Source of the DNA: Campylobacter majalis
GTDB taxonomy: Bacteria; Campylobacterota; Campylobacteria; Campylobacterales; Campylobacteraceae
Direction of reading: 5' to 3'
Length of the DNA: 39,407 nt
Assembly (NCBI RefSeq): GCF_905120465.1
Contig: NZ_CAJHOF010000019.1
Coordinates: forward strand, 1-39,407
Part shown: positions 24,587 to 33,614 of the stretch, piece after piece
Numbering within the stretch: position 1 is the first letter of the stretch
How the letters are laid out: each line of letters begins with the position of its first letter
Notes under the pieces: generated by a model
Seen by the model: only the letters and a program-made list of their open reading frames with translations
Database searches by the model: none
Told to the model about the DNA's origin: nothing
Position numbers and translations under genes: made by a program

Positions 24587-25375
24587 TCATTTTGATAACG
24601 TATGCTCTTTTATTAAAGATAAAATTTTATCTTTTAAATGTATAAAATCTCTGCTTAAACATATAAAAAATGGACTTTTAAGATTATCTAGGCTATATAA
24701 TATAGTTAAATTTTGCACATTTATCATTTGTGCTTTTACAGCATTTATTAGTGCCTCTCCAGCGGCTATATCCCACAATGAACTAGGGGATAATCTGACA
24801 TAAACGCCACCATTTTGTGCTAAACGACAAAATTTTATCGCTGAGCCACTTTTATACACACTAAAACCAAGCTTACTTGCAATTTTATAAGCTAAGACAT
24901 TTTTGCTACGATTGCTTGTATATACGACTTTCTCGTTTGTTTTTGTGCCTAACATTTCATTTATAATGACATTAAAATTTTCATCATAAACCTGCCTAAA
25001 AGCACTATCATTATACCCCCAAAATAGCTCTTTTGTGATAGGTATATATATCACACCAAGCACTGGTCTTTTGTCTTTAATCAAAGCTATGCATACACAA
25101 AATTCACCATTTTTATCTATAAATTCTTTGGTGCCATCTAGTGGATCTACTAACCAATAAACATCTTGCCCATCGTGCAAAATTTGCTCTTCAGAACATA
25201 TTGGTAAGCCACTTTTTTCAAGCACTTTAAATATGGCTTCATTTGCTGCCATATCTGCTGATGTTACAGGAGAATTATCTAGCTTTTTTGATACGCTAAA
25301 TTTATCATAACGCTTCAAAATGGCAGCACCAGCATTTAGTGCCGCCATTTTTGCAAATTCCAAATAATCACTCAT
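24587..25375 (-). CDS. cysQ: 3'(2'),5'-bisphosphate nucleotidase-like phosphatase
   Basis: This is an inositol-monophosphatase-superfamily enzyme. The CysQ type removes 3'-phosphoadenosine phosphate made during sulfate assimilation. The 262 residues hold the metal-binding motifs: the acidic residues of PICSEE, VDPLDGTKEF (near 84-93), and SLWDIAAGEALI in the C-terminal half. The GTKEF form is typical of CysQ rather than SuhB. The ATG overlaps the end of gltA (25368-25375), so the two are translationally linked. Substrate is assigned by family. Confidence 0.85.
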   Translation of the reverse strand: MSDYLEFAKMAALNAGAAILKRYDKFSVSKKLDNSPVTSADMAANEAIFKVLEKSGLPICSEEQILHDGQDVYWLVDPLDGTKEFIDKNGEFCVCIALIKDKRPVLGVIYIPITKELFWGYNDSAFRQVYDENFNVIINEMLGTKTNEKVVYTSNRSKNVLAYKIASKLGFSVYKSGSAIKFCRLAQNGGVYVRLSPSSLWDIAAGEALINAVKAQMINVQNLTILYSLDNLKSPFFICLSRDFIHLKDKILSLIKEHTLSK

Positions 25376-26645
25376 GTGGTGTGCGATTTTTCTCGCCTAC
25401 ATATAGTTGTCTAGGTCTTACGATTTTTATGCTATCTTGTTCTTTTAACTCTATCCACTGACTTATCCAGCCAGGAGTTCTACCGATAACAAATATCACA
25501 GCAAACATCTCATTTGGTATGCCAAGAGCCTTTAAGATAATGCCTGAATAAAAATCAACATTCGGATATAAATTTCTGCTTATAAAATACTCATCTGTTA
25601 GTGCGATTTGCTCTATTTTTCTTGCGATTTTTAAAAGCTCTGTGTTTATGCCTATTTGGCTAATTAACTCATCACACATCTTTTTTAGCACTTTGGCACG
25701 TGGGTCAAAATTCTTATAAACTCTATGTCCAAAACCCATAAGCCTAAAGCTATCATTTTTATCTTTGGCACGAGCAATGTATTTATCGACATTATCAGCT
25801 GTGCCAATCTCTTCTAACTGTCTAATTACGCCTTCATTTGCACCACCATGAGCCCAGCCCCATAACGCTCCAATCCCAGCTGCGATACAAGCATAAGGAT
25901 GAGCATGAGTAGAGCCAACCGCCCTAACTGTAGTCGTAGATGCGTTTTGTTCATGATCAGCATGTAGCATAAAAACAGTATCTAATGCCTTAACTTCAAT
26001 AGGTTTTAAATCTACATGCTCATATGGATAGCTTCTTAGCATGTATAAGAAATTTTCAGTAAAACCACGGTCTAAATTTGGATAGATAATAGGATATCCA
26101 CGAGAAAAACGATAACTAAAAGCAGCAATGGTTGGAATTTTAGCAATTATTCTCATAGCCATTTCTCTATATTCATCAGGATTGTCCATATTTAAATGAT
26201 CAGAATAAAATGCTGATAGTGCTGATACTGATGCTTGAAGTACCGCCATTGGATGTGCCTTACTAGGAAAAGCATCAAAAATTTTCATCATTCCTTCGTG
26301 GATATATGAGCGTTTTTTAAGTTCTTGTTTGAAATTTTTATACTCATCTTCATTTGGAAGCTCTTTATTTAAAAGCAAATATGCCACATCTAAAAAACTC
26401 TTGTTTTTTGCAAGATATGCTATGTCGTATCCACGATGCATCAATTCGCCCTTTACACCATCAATATATGTGATGGACGAGCGACACATTGCAGTTGATG
26501 TATATCCGCGGTCAAATGTAAACATGCCAGTTTGAGAAAAAAACGTAGATATATCTATGACATCAGGGCCCATTGTGCCATTTAAAATGTCAAATTCATA
26601 CGTTTTGCCATTTCTGTTATCAGTGAGAGTTACTGTATTTTTCAT
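25368..26645 (-). CDS. gltA: Citrate synthase
   Basis: This enzyme condenses oxaloacetate and acetyl-CoA to citrate, the entry step of the TCA cycle. The 425-residue protein has the hexameric (type II) layout with an N-terminal beta domain. Catalytic regions are LHADHEQNASTTTVR, WGWAHGGANEGV and GFGHRVYKNFDPRAKVLK, and VDFYSGI follows near the C-terminus. It starts at an ATG behind a strong AAGGAGG, inside the 3' end of the antiporter gene. Confidence 0.97.
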   Translation of the reverse strand: MKNTVTLTDNRNGKTYEFDILNGTMGPDVIDISTFFSQTGMFTFDRGYTSTAMCRSSITYIDGVKGELMHRGYDIAYLAKNKSFLDVAYLLLNKELPNEDEYKNFKQELKKRSYIHEGMMKIFDAFPSKAHPMAVLQASVSALSAFYSDHLNMDNPDEYREMAMRIIAKIPTIAAFSYRFSRGYPIIYPNLDRGFTENFLYMLRSYPYEHVDLKPIEVKALDTVFMLHADHEQNASTTTVRAVGSTHAHPYACIAAGIGALWGWAHGGANEGVIRQLEEIGTADNVDKYIARAKDKNDSFRLMGFGHRVYKNFDPRAKVLKKMCDELISQIGINTELLKIARKIEQIALTDEYFISRNLYPNVDFYSGIILKALGIPNEMFAVIFVIGRTPGWISQWIELKEQDSIKIVRPRQLYVGEKNRTPHE

Positions 26646-27798
26646 ATCTGCCTCCTTTTTTATAGTTATTTATTATTTTTATACTTATCATCATAATAAC
26701 TGCTTGAAGTAAGCTTGCTAAAATAAACGACGAATAAGCCTGCTCACTCATATCGCCATAACTATGTGCTATTGTTGCAACAGCAACCAAAAGCGTAAGT
26801 GGCATCGACTGAGATAGTGCAAAAAGCAACATCTTTTTAAAGCCAAACATTCGCAAAAACACAAAACTTGAAACAAACCTACACAAAAAGATCATAATAG
26901 TGATTAAAAACGCATAATTTAGCACGTCCTTATTTAAAAGCATGTCTAATTTTAGCGTAGTTCCAATATACACAAAAAATATCGGCACCAAAAATCCAAA
27001 GCCAAAACTTCCAAGTTTGTGCGGCAAGTCCTTTTTATGCCCAAAAAACGTTGTTACAAACATACCAGCTATAAATACTCCAAACACAATTTCTAAGTGT
27101 AAATGTATCATCAAAGCTATCATTACTAAAAATAAAGCTATGCTAAGCCTAATGTCTTTTTCGTTTTTGTCATAATATGGCATGATAATTGTTTTTAAAC
27201 TTGGATACCACCAAAAAAGCACAACAAAAAGCTTATATATAAGCACACTAAGTCCCATAAATCCGAGCAAATACGCTATACTTATCCAAAAACCACTGTG
27301 ATTTCCAAACTGCATATAAGATGAGGCAAAAGTAAGAAATACTATACTAAAAAGCTCTCCCAAACAGCCAACTAGCATACTTGCGTTTAGCCATGTCTCT
27401 TCTTTACCGTATTCCTTAAATAGCGTAAAAATCATGCCAACGCTCATAATTGGAATTATAATAACAAAAAGTCTATCCAGATCAAATCCAAATGTCACAG
27501 CTGAAGCCAAAAAATATAAAATCGCTAAATAGATAAAGCCATTTTTTAACAGTTTTTTGTCAGCACTTAAAACAAGTCTTAAGTCTATCTCCATGCCGGC
27601 CAAAAACATTAAAAATAAAAATCCAACATTGCTTATAAGCCAAAAAGTCTCATTAGGGACAATAATACCCATAAAACCAGCTACAGAACCCAGCATAATC
27701 TCAACTGGAGCTATTGAAATACGAAACATACGTGAAATATATGGCGAAGCAAAAATAATAAAAGCCAATGTAATTATAATATTAAGTTCGTTTTGCAT
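26620..27798 (-). CDS. Cation:proton antiporter, CPA2-type membrane protein
   Basis: This is a monovalent cation/H+ antiporter domain protein of the KefB/NapA type, with 392 residues and about twelve membrane helices. VGFLFLMFLAGMEIDLRLV (near 58-76) is the characteristic FLxGxExD segment of the family, and FGFLVPIFFVYIGTTLKLDML is another conserved helix. No nucleotide-binding TrkA-N domain follows. The ion carried is not predictable. It precedes gltA with a 26-nt overlap, and a TATAAT lies about 35 nt upstream, so the three-gene unit probably starts here. Confidence 0.85.
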   Translation of the reverse strand: MQNELNIIITLAFIIFASPYISRMFRISIAPVEIMLGSVAGFMGIIVPNETFWLISNVGFLFLMFLAGMEIDLRLVLSADKKLLKNGFIYLAILYFLASAVTFGFDLDRLFVIIIPIMSVGMIFTLFKEYGKEETWLNASMLVGCLGELFSIVFLTFASSYMQFGNHSGFWISIAYLLGFMGLSVLIYKLFVVLFWWYPSLKTIIMPYYDKNEKDIRLSIALFLVMIALMIHLHLEIVFGVFIAGMFVTTFFGHKKDLPHKLGSFGFGFLVPIFFVYIGTTLKLDMLLNKDVLNYAFLITIMIFLCRFVSSFVFLRMFGFKKMLLFALSQSMPLTLLVAVATIAHSYGDMSEQAYSSFILASLLQAVIMMISIKIINNYKKGGRYEKYSNSH

Positions 27799-27831
27799 AA
27801 AAACCTATAGATTTTAAAATTTAAAAACGCA

Positions 27832-27837
27832 ATTATA
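27832..27837 (-). promoter_or_regulatory. Antiporter-gltA-cysQ -10 element (TATAAT)
   Basis: The minus strand has TTACATTATAATTGCG with a perfect TATAAT, 34 nt before the antiporter start. It is divergent from the TonB-dependent receptor promoter. Confidence 0.55.
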
Positions 27838-27929
27838 ATGTAAGTTATTAAATTTCAAACTTAACCATGCACGGTATAAATGTAATTTATACTTTAAAAT
27901 TTTAATAACAATTAAGATAATTTTATATA

Positions 27930-27944
27930 TGATACGCATTATCA
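27930..27944. promoter_or_regulatory. Fur-like box upstream of the TonB-dependent receptor
   Basis: TGATACGCATTATCA matches the 7-1-7 pattern TGATAAT-N-ATTATCA at 12 of 14 arm positions. It overlaps a TATGAT (27928-27933) that could be the -10 element of the receptor gene, as expected for iron-dependent repression by Fur. Confidence 0.55.
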
Positions 27945-27969
27945 TTATAAATACAATAGGAGTGTCACT

Positions 27970-30078
27970 ATGTATAAACAAACCTTAATCTTAAGTGCCA
28001 TCTTGTATGCTTCGTGCCTTAGCGCAAACCAAACGCAAGATATAAAGCTAGATCAAATAATCATTAGCACAAGCGGTTTTAGCCAAAACGCAGATGAAAA
28101 TTTAAGAAATATAACGATTATAACATCAGATGAATTGCAAAACAAAGGCTATACTAGTTTGACTGATGCATTAAAAAGGATTGCATCTGTTAGCTTTGTA
28201 AATAGCGGTCTTGGAGACAATATTGATATGAGAGGGCAAGGAGCTAAGGCAAATGTTGCAGTTAAGGTGCTACTAGATGATAGGGTGATTAATGTCTTAG
28301 ATAATGCACATGGCGTTACACCAATAAACAGCATAAATATTGATAATATCGAACGCATAGAGATAATTGCTGGTGGCGGTGCTGTATTGTATGGCAATGG
28401 CACTAGAGGCGGCGTGATTAACATAATAACCAAACGCAAAACAACAGATAGTGCATATCTTGGCACAAAACTACACACATTTGAAAGCCAAAACTCACTT
28501 GGCTCAAACTTTAATCTAGGCTTTTCAAAACAATTAAACGAAAATTTTAGCTTTGGCACGGATGTTGATGTGTTTAACAAAAATCGTTTTAGAGATGGCG
28601 AAAAAAGCAAAGGTGTATATTTGTCAAATAAATTAAACTTAGATATCGGTGACGATACAAAGGCAGGAATTAGCTATAATTTTTATAGCACAACAGACCA
28701 CGAAACAGGAAATGTAAGTAAAAATAAAATCACAAAAGACAATAAAGCAAAAGGCGATGATGAGATAATAAGCAAAACAACTAGACCAGAAATTTCGCTA
28801 AATTTACAACACACTTTCACTGATGAGTTTAAAGCCTCAGCAAATATCTACTATCAAAATCAAAACATAAAATTTAAACGCAACAAATCCCCTATGAATG
28901 CAAGAGGAATGACGACGATAGTAGATGGCGATGGAAGTGGGTTTAAAGATACAAAAACTGGAGTAAATTTAAAGGGCAAATATGACTATGGCAATAAATC
29001 TTACACGATATTAGGCTATGAATTTATCAAACATAAGGCAAATAGATACCGCGTTATGTCATATGATATTCCACGTGTAATATCGCATAAAATGATAACA
29101 GATATCGATATGACTAAAACATCAAATTCTGTATTTTTACTAAATTCCCATCAGTTTAATAAAAATTTTAACTTAAGTGGTGGCATAAGATATGAACAAG
29201 CAAAATATGATACTAGTCGTGATTATCTAAGCTCAATGACAACAATGATGCCACCGCCAGCTCCTAAAACAACAAAAACACATCAAATATACAACGCAAA
29301 TCGCACCACAAACAACTATGTCATAGATATTACACCAAGCTTTGCATACTCTAATAGCGGCAGAGTGTATTTTAAATATGAGCGTGGATTTATCTCGCCA
29401 TCACCAGCTCAATTAACAAACAAAAGTCAAACTCATGGATACTACACGGCTAATTTGAATGCGGAAATTTTTGACACACTTGAAGTCGGTTTAAAAGATA
29501 ACATTTTAAACTTAAGCGACATTAAGCTTAGCATATATCACACAAAAACAAAAGATGAAATTGCATATGTTGGCAATCCACATGCAAGAGGCGGGGGATA
29601 TTGGACATACTACAATATCGATCAAACTAGGCGTATAGGCGTAGAGCTTGAGCTATCTCAAGCCATTAATTCGCGTTTAAGCCTATATCAAAACTTAAGC
29701 TATATAGACGCCAAAATAACAAAAGGCGTAAATGACGGCAAACGCATACCATATGTATCCAAAATCAAGACAAATATAGGAATAAACTATGAAATAATGC
29801 CAGACTTAAACGTATTTGCAAATGCAGTATATCTAAGCAAGTCTCTTGATGGTGGAAGCGTTGAATCAAACACAGGCAAAATGCAAAACAATCAATACAT
29901 GAAAGGGCATTTTCTAACAGATATCTCGCTAAGTTATACGCATAAAAATTTTGAGTTTAACACAGGTGTTAAAAACGTATTTAATAAAGAGTATTATAGC
30001 TATCAAAATGCAAACAATGATAGCTATTTGCCAGCTCAAGGAAGAAGCTATTATGCTGAGTTTAAATATAAATTTTAA
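27970..30078 (+). CDS. TonB-dependent outer-membrane receptor
   Basis: This is a 702-residue outer-membrane receptor, probably for a ferric siderophore or another iron complex. It has a signal peptide (MYKQTLILSAILYASCLSA), a TonB-box-like DQIIISTSG, and a plug domain (about 40-160) with RGQGAKANVAVKVLLDD and the end motif GNGTRGGVINIITK. A long beta barrel follows and ends in YYAEFKYKF with the terminal Phe. A loop near 415-435 is rich in Met, Pro and Thr. The gene is alone, with AGGAG before its ATG and a Fur-like box over its promoter. The ligand cannot be read from sequence. Confidence 0.92.
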   Translation: MYKQTLILSAILYASCLSANQTQDIKLDQIIISTSGFSQNADENLRNITIITSDELQNKGYTSLTDALKRIASVSFVNSGLGDNIDMRGQGAKANVAVKVLLDDRVINVLDNAHGVTPINSINIDNIERIEIIAGGGAVLYGNGTRGGVINIITKRKTTDSAYLGTKLHTFESQNSLGSNFNLGFSKQLNENFSFGTDVDVFNKNRFRDGEKSKGVYLSNKLNLDIGDDTKAGISYNFYSTTDHETGNVSKNKITKDNKAKGDDEIISKTTRPEISLNLQHTFTDEFKASANIYYQNQNIKFKRNKSPMNARGMTTIVDGDGSGFKDTKTGVNLKGKYDYGNKSYTILGYEFIKHKANRYRVMSYDIPRVISHKMITDIDMTKTSNSVFLLNSHQFNKNFNLSGGIRYEQAKYDTSRDYLSSMTTMMPPPAPKTTKTHQIYNANRTTNNYVIDITPSFAYSNSGRVYFKYERGFISPSPAQLTNKSQTHGYYTANLNAEIFDTLEVGLKDNILNLSDIKLSIYHTKTKDEIAYVGNPHARGGGYWTYYNIDQTRRIGVELELSQAINSRLSLYQNLSYIDAKITKGVNDGKRIPYVSKIKTNIGINYEIMPDLNVFANAVYLSKSLDGGSVESNTGKMQNNQYMKGHFLTDISLSYTHKNFEFNTGVKNVFNKEYYSYQNANNDSYLPAQGRSYYAEFKYKF

Positions 30079-30671
30079 TCCTTAGACGACAATTTAAAGT
30101 CGTCTAAATACGACTTTTCATCATCGCACATCATAGCATCATGCATTAAACATATGCCATTTGCTCCAAAGCTTATGCACTTTTTAAAATTTTGTGCGTT
30201 TATGCCGCCAAGTGCAAAAATATCTTGAGTGAAATTTAGCCTAAGTTCATTTATAAGTTTTGTGCCTTTTGGGGGTTGGTTTGGTTTTGATTTTGTATTA
30301 AATATATGAGAAGCGATTAAAGTATCTGCAATCTTAGCCGAAATTTTAGCTTGAGACATATCATGAGCAGGGGCATAGATTTTTGAAACTTTATCCTTTT
30401 GGATAAGTGAAATTTCGTCTAAATTTTGCGATGTAAGCCATAAAGACGAGCTTAAATCATGTGCAACATCAATAAATTGATTTACTACAAACTCTTTTTT
30501 AAACTCATCGCAAATAGCCAAAACTTTAATCGCCAAACGCTCATATTCAATCGCTTTTAAATTCTTAGCCCTTAGCACTATAGCATCTGCTCCAGCCCTG
30601 CAAAGTCGTGAAATTTTAGTCTCAAAATCACCAAAACAAAGCGAAACATCAGCGATAATTAAAATTTTCAC
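30075..30671 (-). CDS. thiE: Thiamine-phosphate synthase family protein
   Basis: ThiE joins the thiazole and pyrimidine moieties to make thiamine phosphate. The 198-residue TIM barrel shows AGADAIVLRAKNL (the Q-L-R-x-K region), SHIFNTKSKPNQPPKGT (the V-F-x-T-x-T-K region) and FALGGINAQNFKKCISFGANGICLM. Some catalytic positions differ from E. coli ThiE, so a TenI-like thiazole tautomerase is an alternative. The start is a GTG that overlaps the thiH stop (GTGA). Its stop overlaps that of the convergent receptor gene. A 9-bp hairpin lies within its last codons. Confidence 0.8.
   Translation of the reverse strand: MKILIIADVSLCFGDFETKISRLCRAGADAIVLRAKNLKAIEYERLAIKVLAICDEFKKEFVVNQFIDVAHDLSSSLWLTSQNLDEISLIQKDKVSKIYAPAHDMSQAKISAKIADTLIASHIFNTKSKPNQPPKGTKLINELRLNFTQDIFALGGINAQNFKKCISFGANGICLMHDAMMCDDEKSYLDDFKLSSKD
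30082..30107 (+). terminator. Hairpin at the end of the receptor gene, inside thiE
   Basis: TTAGACGAC and GTCGTCTAA form a perfect 9-bp stem around an eight-base loop, four bases after the receptor stop codon. On the plus strand it is followed by AATACGACTTTTC, a poor T-run. It could end the receptor message, and it lies within the 3' coding part of the convergent thiE. Confidence 0.55.
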
Positions 30672-31825
30672 AAATAAATATACTCACTCATAAGTGGTTC
30701 AAGTCCAGTGTTTTTAACCGCTGTAAAAATCTGAGAAACCGAACGCGGATCTGATATCTCAAACTGCTCATCGCCCTTTTTCTCGCCAGTTTCAAGGCCA
30801 CCAACACCAGTATTTACACCAGCACTCATTTTGTTACACGCAATCTGTATGACATTATCACGAAAACGAGCATTTTCACGCGTAGAAATAGTAATGTTTG
30901 CCGTCGGAAACATTAGCCTATATGCACACAAAACCTGAAGCAATTTGCGTTCTGTAACATCGCGAGGGTTGATTTTATTATTGTTTATAATCGGTCGAAG
31001 CCTAGGAACGGATAGCGAAATTTCAGCTTGTGGATACTTTTTGCGTATAAGCTCAGCATGAAGTCCGGTAGCAAAAGCGTCTTTTCTAAAATCATCAAGC
31101 CCCAAAAGTCCGCCAAAAGCAACACCTCTCATACCGCCCATCAATGCTCTTTCTTGAGTATTAAAGCGATACTTAAAGCTACGTTTTTTGCCTTGTAAAT
31201 GCACTCTTGAGTATTTATTTGGCTCATACGTTTCTTGATAGCACGTAACATAATCAACGCCGTTAGCGTGTAAAATTTCATACTCATCTGAGTTAAGTGG
31301 CTGTATCTCAACGCCAACCACCCTAAAATACTCACTTGCTATCTTTGCAGCATTTGCTATAAAACTAACTCCGCTCTCTTTATCGCTCTCGCCTGTAAGT
31401 ATTAAAATTTCTCTAAGTCCAGTTTTTGCTATGATGCTTAGCTCGTTTCTTAGCTCATCATCACTTAATTTTGCCCTTTTTATCTTGTTTTTAAGACTAA
31501 ATCCACAATAAACACAGTTATTATCGCAGTGATTAGCTATGTAAATTGGCGTGAAAAAATTTATATTTAGACCAAAATTTGCTCTTGTTATAGCTCTTGC
31601 TTTTTGAGCCATATCTTCTAAAAATGGCTCTGCTTGTGAGCTAAGAAGTGCTTTAAAATTTTGTATTGTAAAATTTCTAGCATTAAGAGCGTTTAAAACA
31701 TCATCTTTGCTATAATTTTCAGGCTCGTATTCGTTTCTTTGCTTTAAAACCTCATCCATTATATCAGTGCCGATATCTTGCATATCTGGCGTGAGATCAA
31801 ATACTGAGTTTGTCTTATCTAGCAT
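30668..31825 (-). CDS. thiH: 2-iminoacetate synthase, radical SAM
   Basis: ThiH cleaves tyrosine to dehydroglycine (2-iminoacetate) for the thiazole ring of thiamine. The 385-residue protein has the radical-SAM cluster motif CDNNCVYC (near 102-109), then LTGESDKES, the GVEIQPLNSDEY region and ETGEKKGDEQFEISDPRSV near the C-terminus, as in ThiH. Presence of ThiH rather than glycine oxidase fits a microaerobic or anaerobic lifestyle. The ATG directly abuts the thiG stop. Confidence 0.95.
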   Translation of the reverse strand: MLDKTNSVFDLTPDMQDIGTDIMDEVLKQRNEYEPENYSKDDVLNALNARNFTIQNFKALLSSQAEPFLEDMAQKARAITRANFGLNINFFTPIYIANHCDNNCVYCGFSLKNKIKRAKLSDDELRNELSIIAKTGLREILILTGESDKESGVSFIANAAKIASEYFRVVGVEIQPLNSDEYEILHANGVDYVTCYQETYEPNKYSRVHLQGKKRSFKYRFNTQERALMGGMRGVAFGGLLGLDDFRKDAFATGLHAELIRKKYPQAEISLSVPRLRPIINNNKINPRDVTERKLLQVLCAYRLMFPTANITISTRENARFRDNVIQIACNKMSAGVNTGVGGLETGEKKGDEQFEISDPRSVSQIFTAVKNTGLEPLMSEYIYL

Positions 31826-32590
31826 CTAAATTTCACCTAAAAATCCAGTCAATGGCGAACTCGCCTCGCCGCCATTACGAACTACACCAAGTCCAGCCAA
31901 ATACCCAGCCCTACCAGCTTGTATGCCAAGCTTAAACGCCTTAGCCATCAGCGGTATATCTTTAGCTGTAGCTATAGCTGTATTTGCCATGATGGCAGCG
32001 GCTCCCATTTGCATTGCTTCACACGCTTGTGATGGAGCACCTATACCAGCATCCACTATGATAGGCGTATCTAGCTCATCTATCATGATTTGGATTATAT
32101 TTTTAAATACAAGTCCTTGATTTGAGCCAATTGGTGCAGCAAGTGGCATCACACAAGCCGCTCCAGCACGCAAAAGCTCACGCCCAACGCCCAAATCAGG
32201 ATACATGTAAGGCATGACAACAAACCCTTCACTAGATAAAATTTCAGTCGCTTTAATAGTCTCATAATTATCCGGAAACAGATATTTGCTATCGTTTATA
32301 ATCTCAATTTTAACAAAATCTCCACATCCAAGCTCACGGCTTAATCTTGCAATTCGCACGGCTTCATTAGCATTTCTAGCTCCGCTTGTGTTTGGCAGCA
32401 AAGTTATGCCTTTTGGGATAAAATCTAATATATTTCTGTCATTACTCTCATTTACACGGCGAAGTGCCAAAGTGATAATCTGTGCTTCTGCTTCGTTAAT
32501 TGCGGCACTTATCAACTCATGGCTATATTTTCCAGAGCCTAAAATAAATCTTGAACTAAACTCATGCCCCTTTAATACCAACTTATCCAT
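31826..32590 (-). CDS. thiG: Thiazole synthase
   Basis: ThiG builds the thiazole phosphate from deoxyxylulose phosphate, iminoacetate and ThiS-thiocarboxylate. The 254-residue protein has [13 protein letters not shown] at the start, the lysine in DFVKIEI as Schiff-base candidate, [30 protein letters not shown], and RAGYLAGLG near the C-terminus. The sulfur carrier ThiS and its activator ThiF are not in this window. The ATG overlaps the end of the upstream gene by 8 nt. Confidence 0.96.
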   Translation of the reverse strand: MDKLVLKGHEFSSRFILGSGKYSHELISAAINEAEAQIITLALRRVNESNDRNILDFIPKGITLLPNTSGARNANEAVRIARLSRELGCGDFVKIEIINDSKYLFPDNYETIKATEILSSEGFVVMPYMYPDLGVGRELLRAGAACVMPLAAPIGSNQGLVFKNIIQIMIDELDTPIIVDAGIGAPSQACEAMQMGAAAIMANTAIATAKDIPLMAKAFKLGIQAGRAGYLAGLGVVRNGGEASSPLTGFLGEI

Positions 32591-33095
32591 GCTTTACCCC
32601 TTGCATTTTTAACACAAACTCAACTCTACCAAGACCAACTCTTAAATCCCTTGCTATCTCTTCAGGGCTTTTGCCGTCTTTGTATAGCTTTAAAATTTGC
32701 TCATCTTCACTTAAAATACTTGGCGTCATTTTGTTTAAATCCCTTGTTCGCTCTTCTAAATTATATATTCTGTTTTGCTGCTCGTTTTGAAACTCATCTA
32801 TCGTGCTTTCTATACTTTTTAATGAGTTAAAAACAGGTATAATTTTTTCATTTAGAGTTTGCTCTATTTTTTTATCTACGCTATCTTTTAATGCCCCAAG
32901 ATCAACTATCTCGCCATCTTTTACGCTAGATAGTGTTGAAAGCTGTTTTTTTAGGTTAAAATTCTCTTGTATAACGCCTTCTAATGCTCTTTCGTAGCGT
33001 TGAAATTTTTTATTTGTTTCAGCGTCTTTTACAAAAATCAAAACCAAAATACACGCCAAAACAATCCCAAAAATAATAAACAAAATATACTCCAC
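32583..33095 (-). CDS. Membrane-anchored coiled-coil protein with C-terminal HTH-like region
   Basis: Function is unknown. The 170 residues begin with a membrane helix (about 3-22), followed by a long coiled-coil region (about 25-125) rich in Glu, Lys, Gln and Asn. The protein ends with [33 protein letters not shown], which looks like a helix-turn-helix of the DUF2802 kind seen in proteins near flagellar or motility genes. The start is a GTG with AAAGGA upstream. It lies between an unknown gene and thiG and probably shares their message rather than their pathway. Confidence 0.6.
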   Translation of the reverse strand: MEYILFIIFGIVLACILVLIFVKDAETNKKFQRYERALEGVIQENFNLKKQLSTLSSVKDGEIVDLGALKDSVDKKIEQTLNEKIIPVFNSLKSIESTIDEFQNEQQNRIYNLEERTRDLNKMTPSILSEDEQILKLYKDGKSPEEIARDLRVGLGRVEFVLKMQGVKHG

Positions 33096-33098
33096 CGC

Positions 33099-33614
33099 CT
33101 ATCCTTTACTCTCTTTGTTTGCCCTTATCATCACACGCTCTCTAGCAGTCACGTATGCATTCCAATCGCTCTCATCATCATCGTGCATTTTTTCAATTCT
33201 AGCACTATTTTCGCTCACGCCCCTTAAATACATAGCCATTGTTCGCTTTGGAAATATCGGCATATCAATACGCGCATAATACAAATCATTTGGTTTAAAT
33301 TTCATACTGTCTATTTGTATGCAATCAAACCCAATTGCTTCAATTTTAGCATAACTATTTAGCCTTAAAAGCTCTTTTGGTTCATTTTTTATACTTGCAC
33401 TTAATTCGTCAAATTTTCTATGAAGCTCAACAATCAAAGTAAGCAAAACTTGATCGCTATCTTTTGTATCGCCTCGCGCCTTAGCTCGTTTTAGCCATGC
33501 CCCAAGCTGATCTTCTTCGTTATGCGTTATGCTTGAAAATTCCTTTAAAAACTCAGGTTTGTTTAGGTTGTCTTGCTCAAATTCTATATTTAAAAATGCA
33601 GGAACTAATCTCAT
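33099..33614 (-). CDS. Conserved protein of unknown function
   Basis: I do not recognise the family. C. jejuni is recalled to have a hypothetical gene next to its ubiA-type gene. The 171-residue protein is soluble and charged. A helical N-terminal half (WLKRAKARGDTKDSDQ and a segment with ELHRKFDELSASIK) is followed by a beta-rich part (IEAIGFDCIQIDSMKFKPNDLYYARIDMP). That part faintly recalls a PilZ barrel but lacks the RxxxR motif. It ends with a helix, WNAYVTARERVMIRANKE. The ATG overlaps the mqnP stop (ATGA), so it is translationally coupled to that gene. Confidence 0.55.
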   Translation of the reverse strand: MRLVPAFLNIEFEQDNLNKPEFLKEFSSITHNEEDQLGAWLKRAKARGDTKDSDQVLLTLIVELHRKFDELSASIKNEPKELLRLNSYAKIEAIGFDCIQIDSMKFKPNDLYYARIDMPIFPKRTMAMYLRGVSENSARIEKMHDDDESDWNAYVTARERVMIRANKESKG

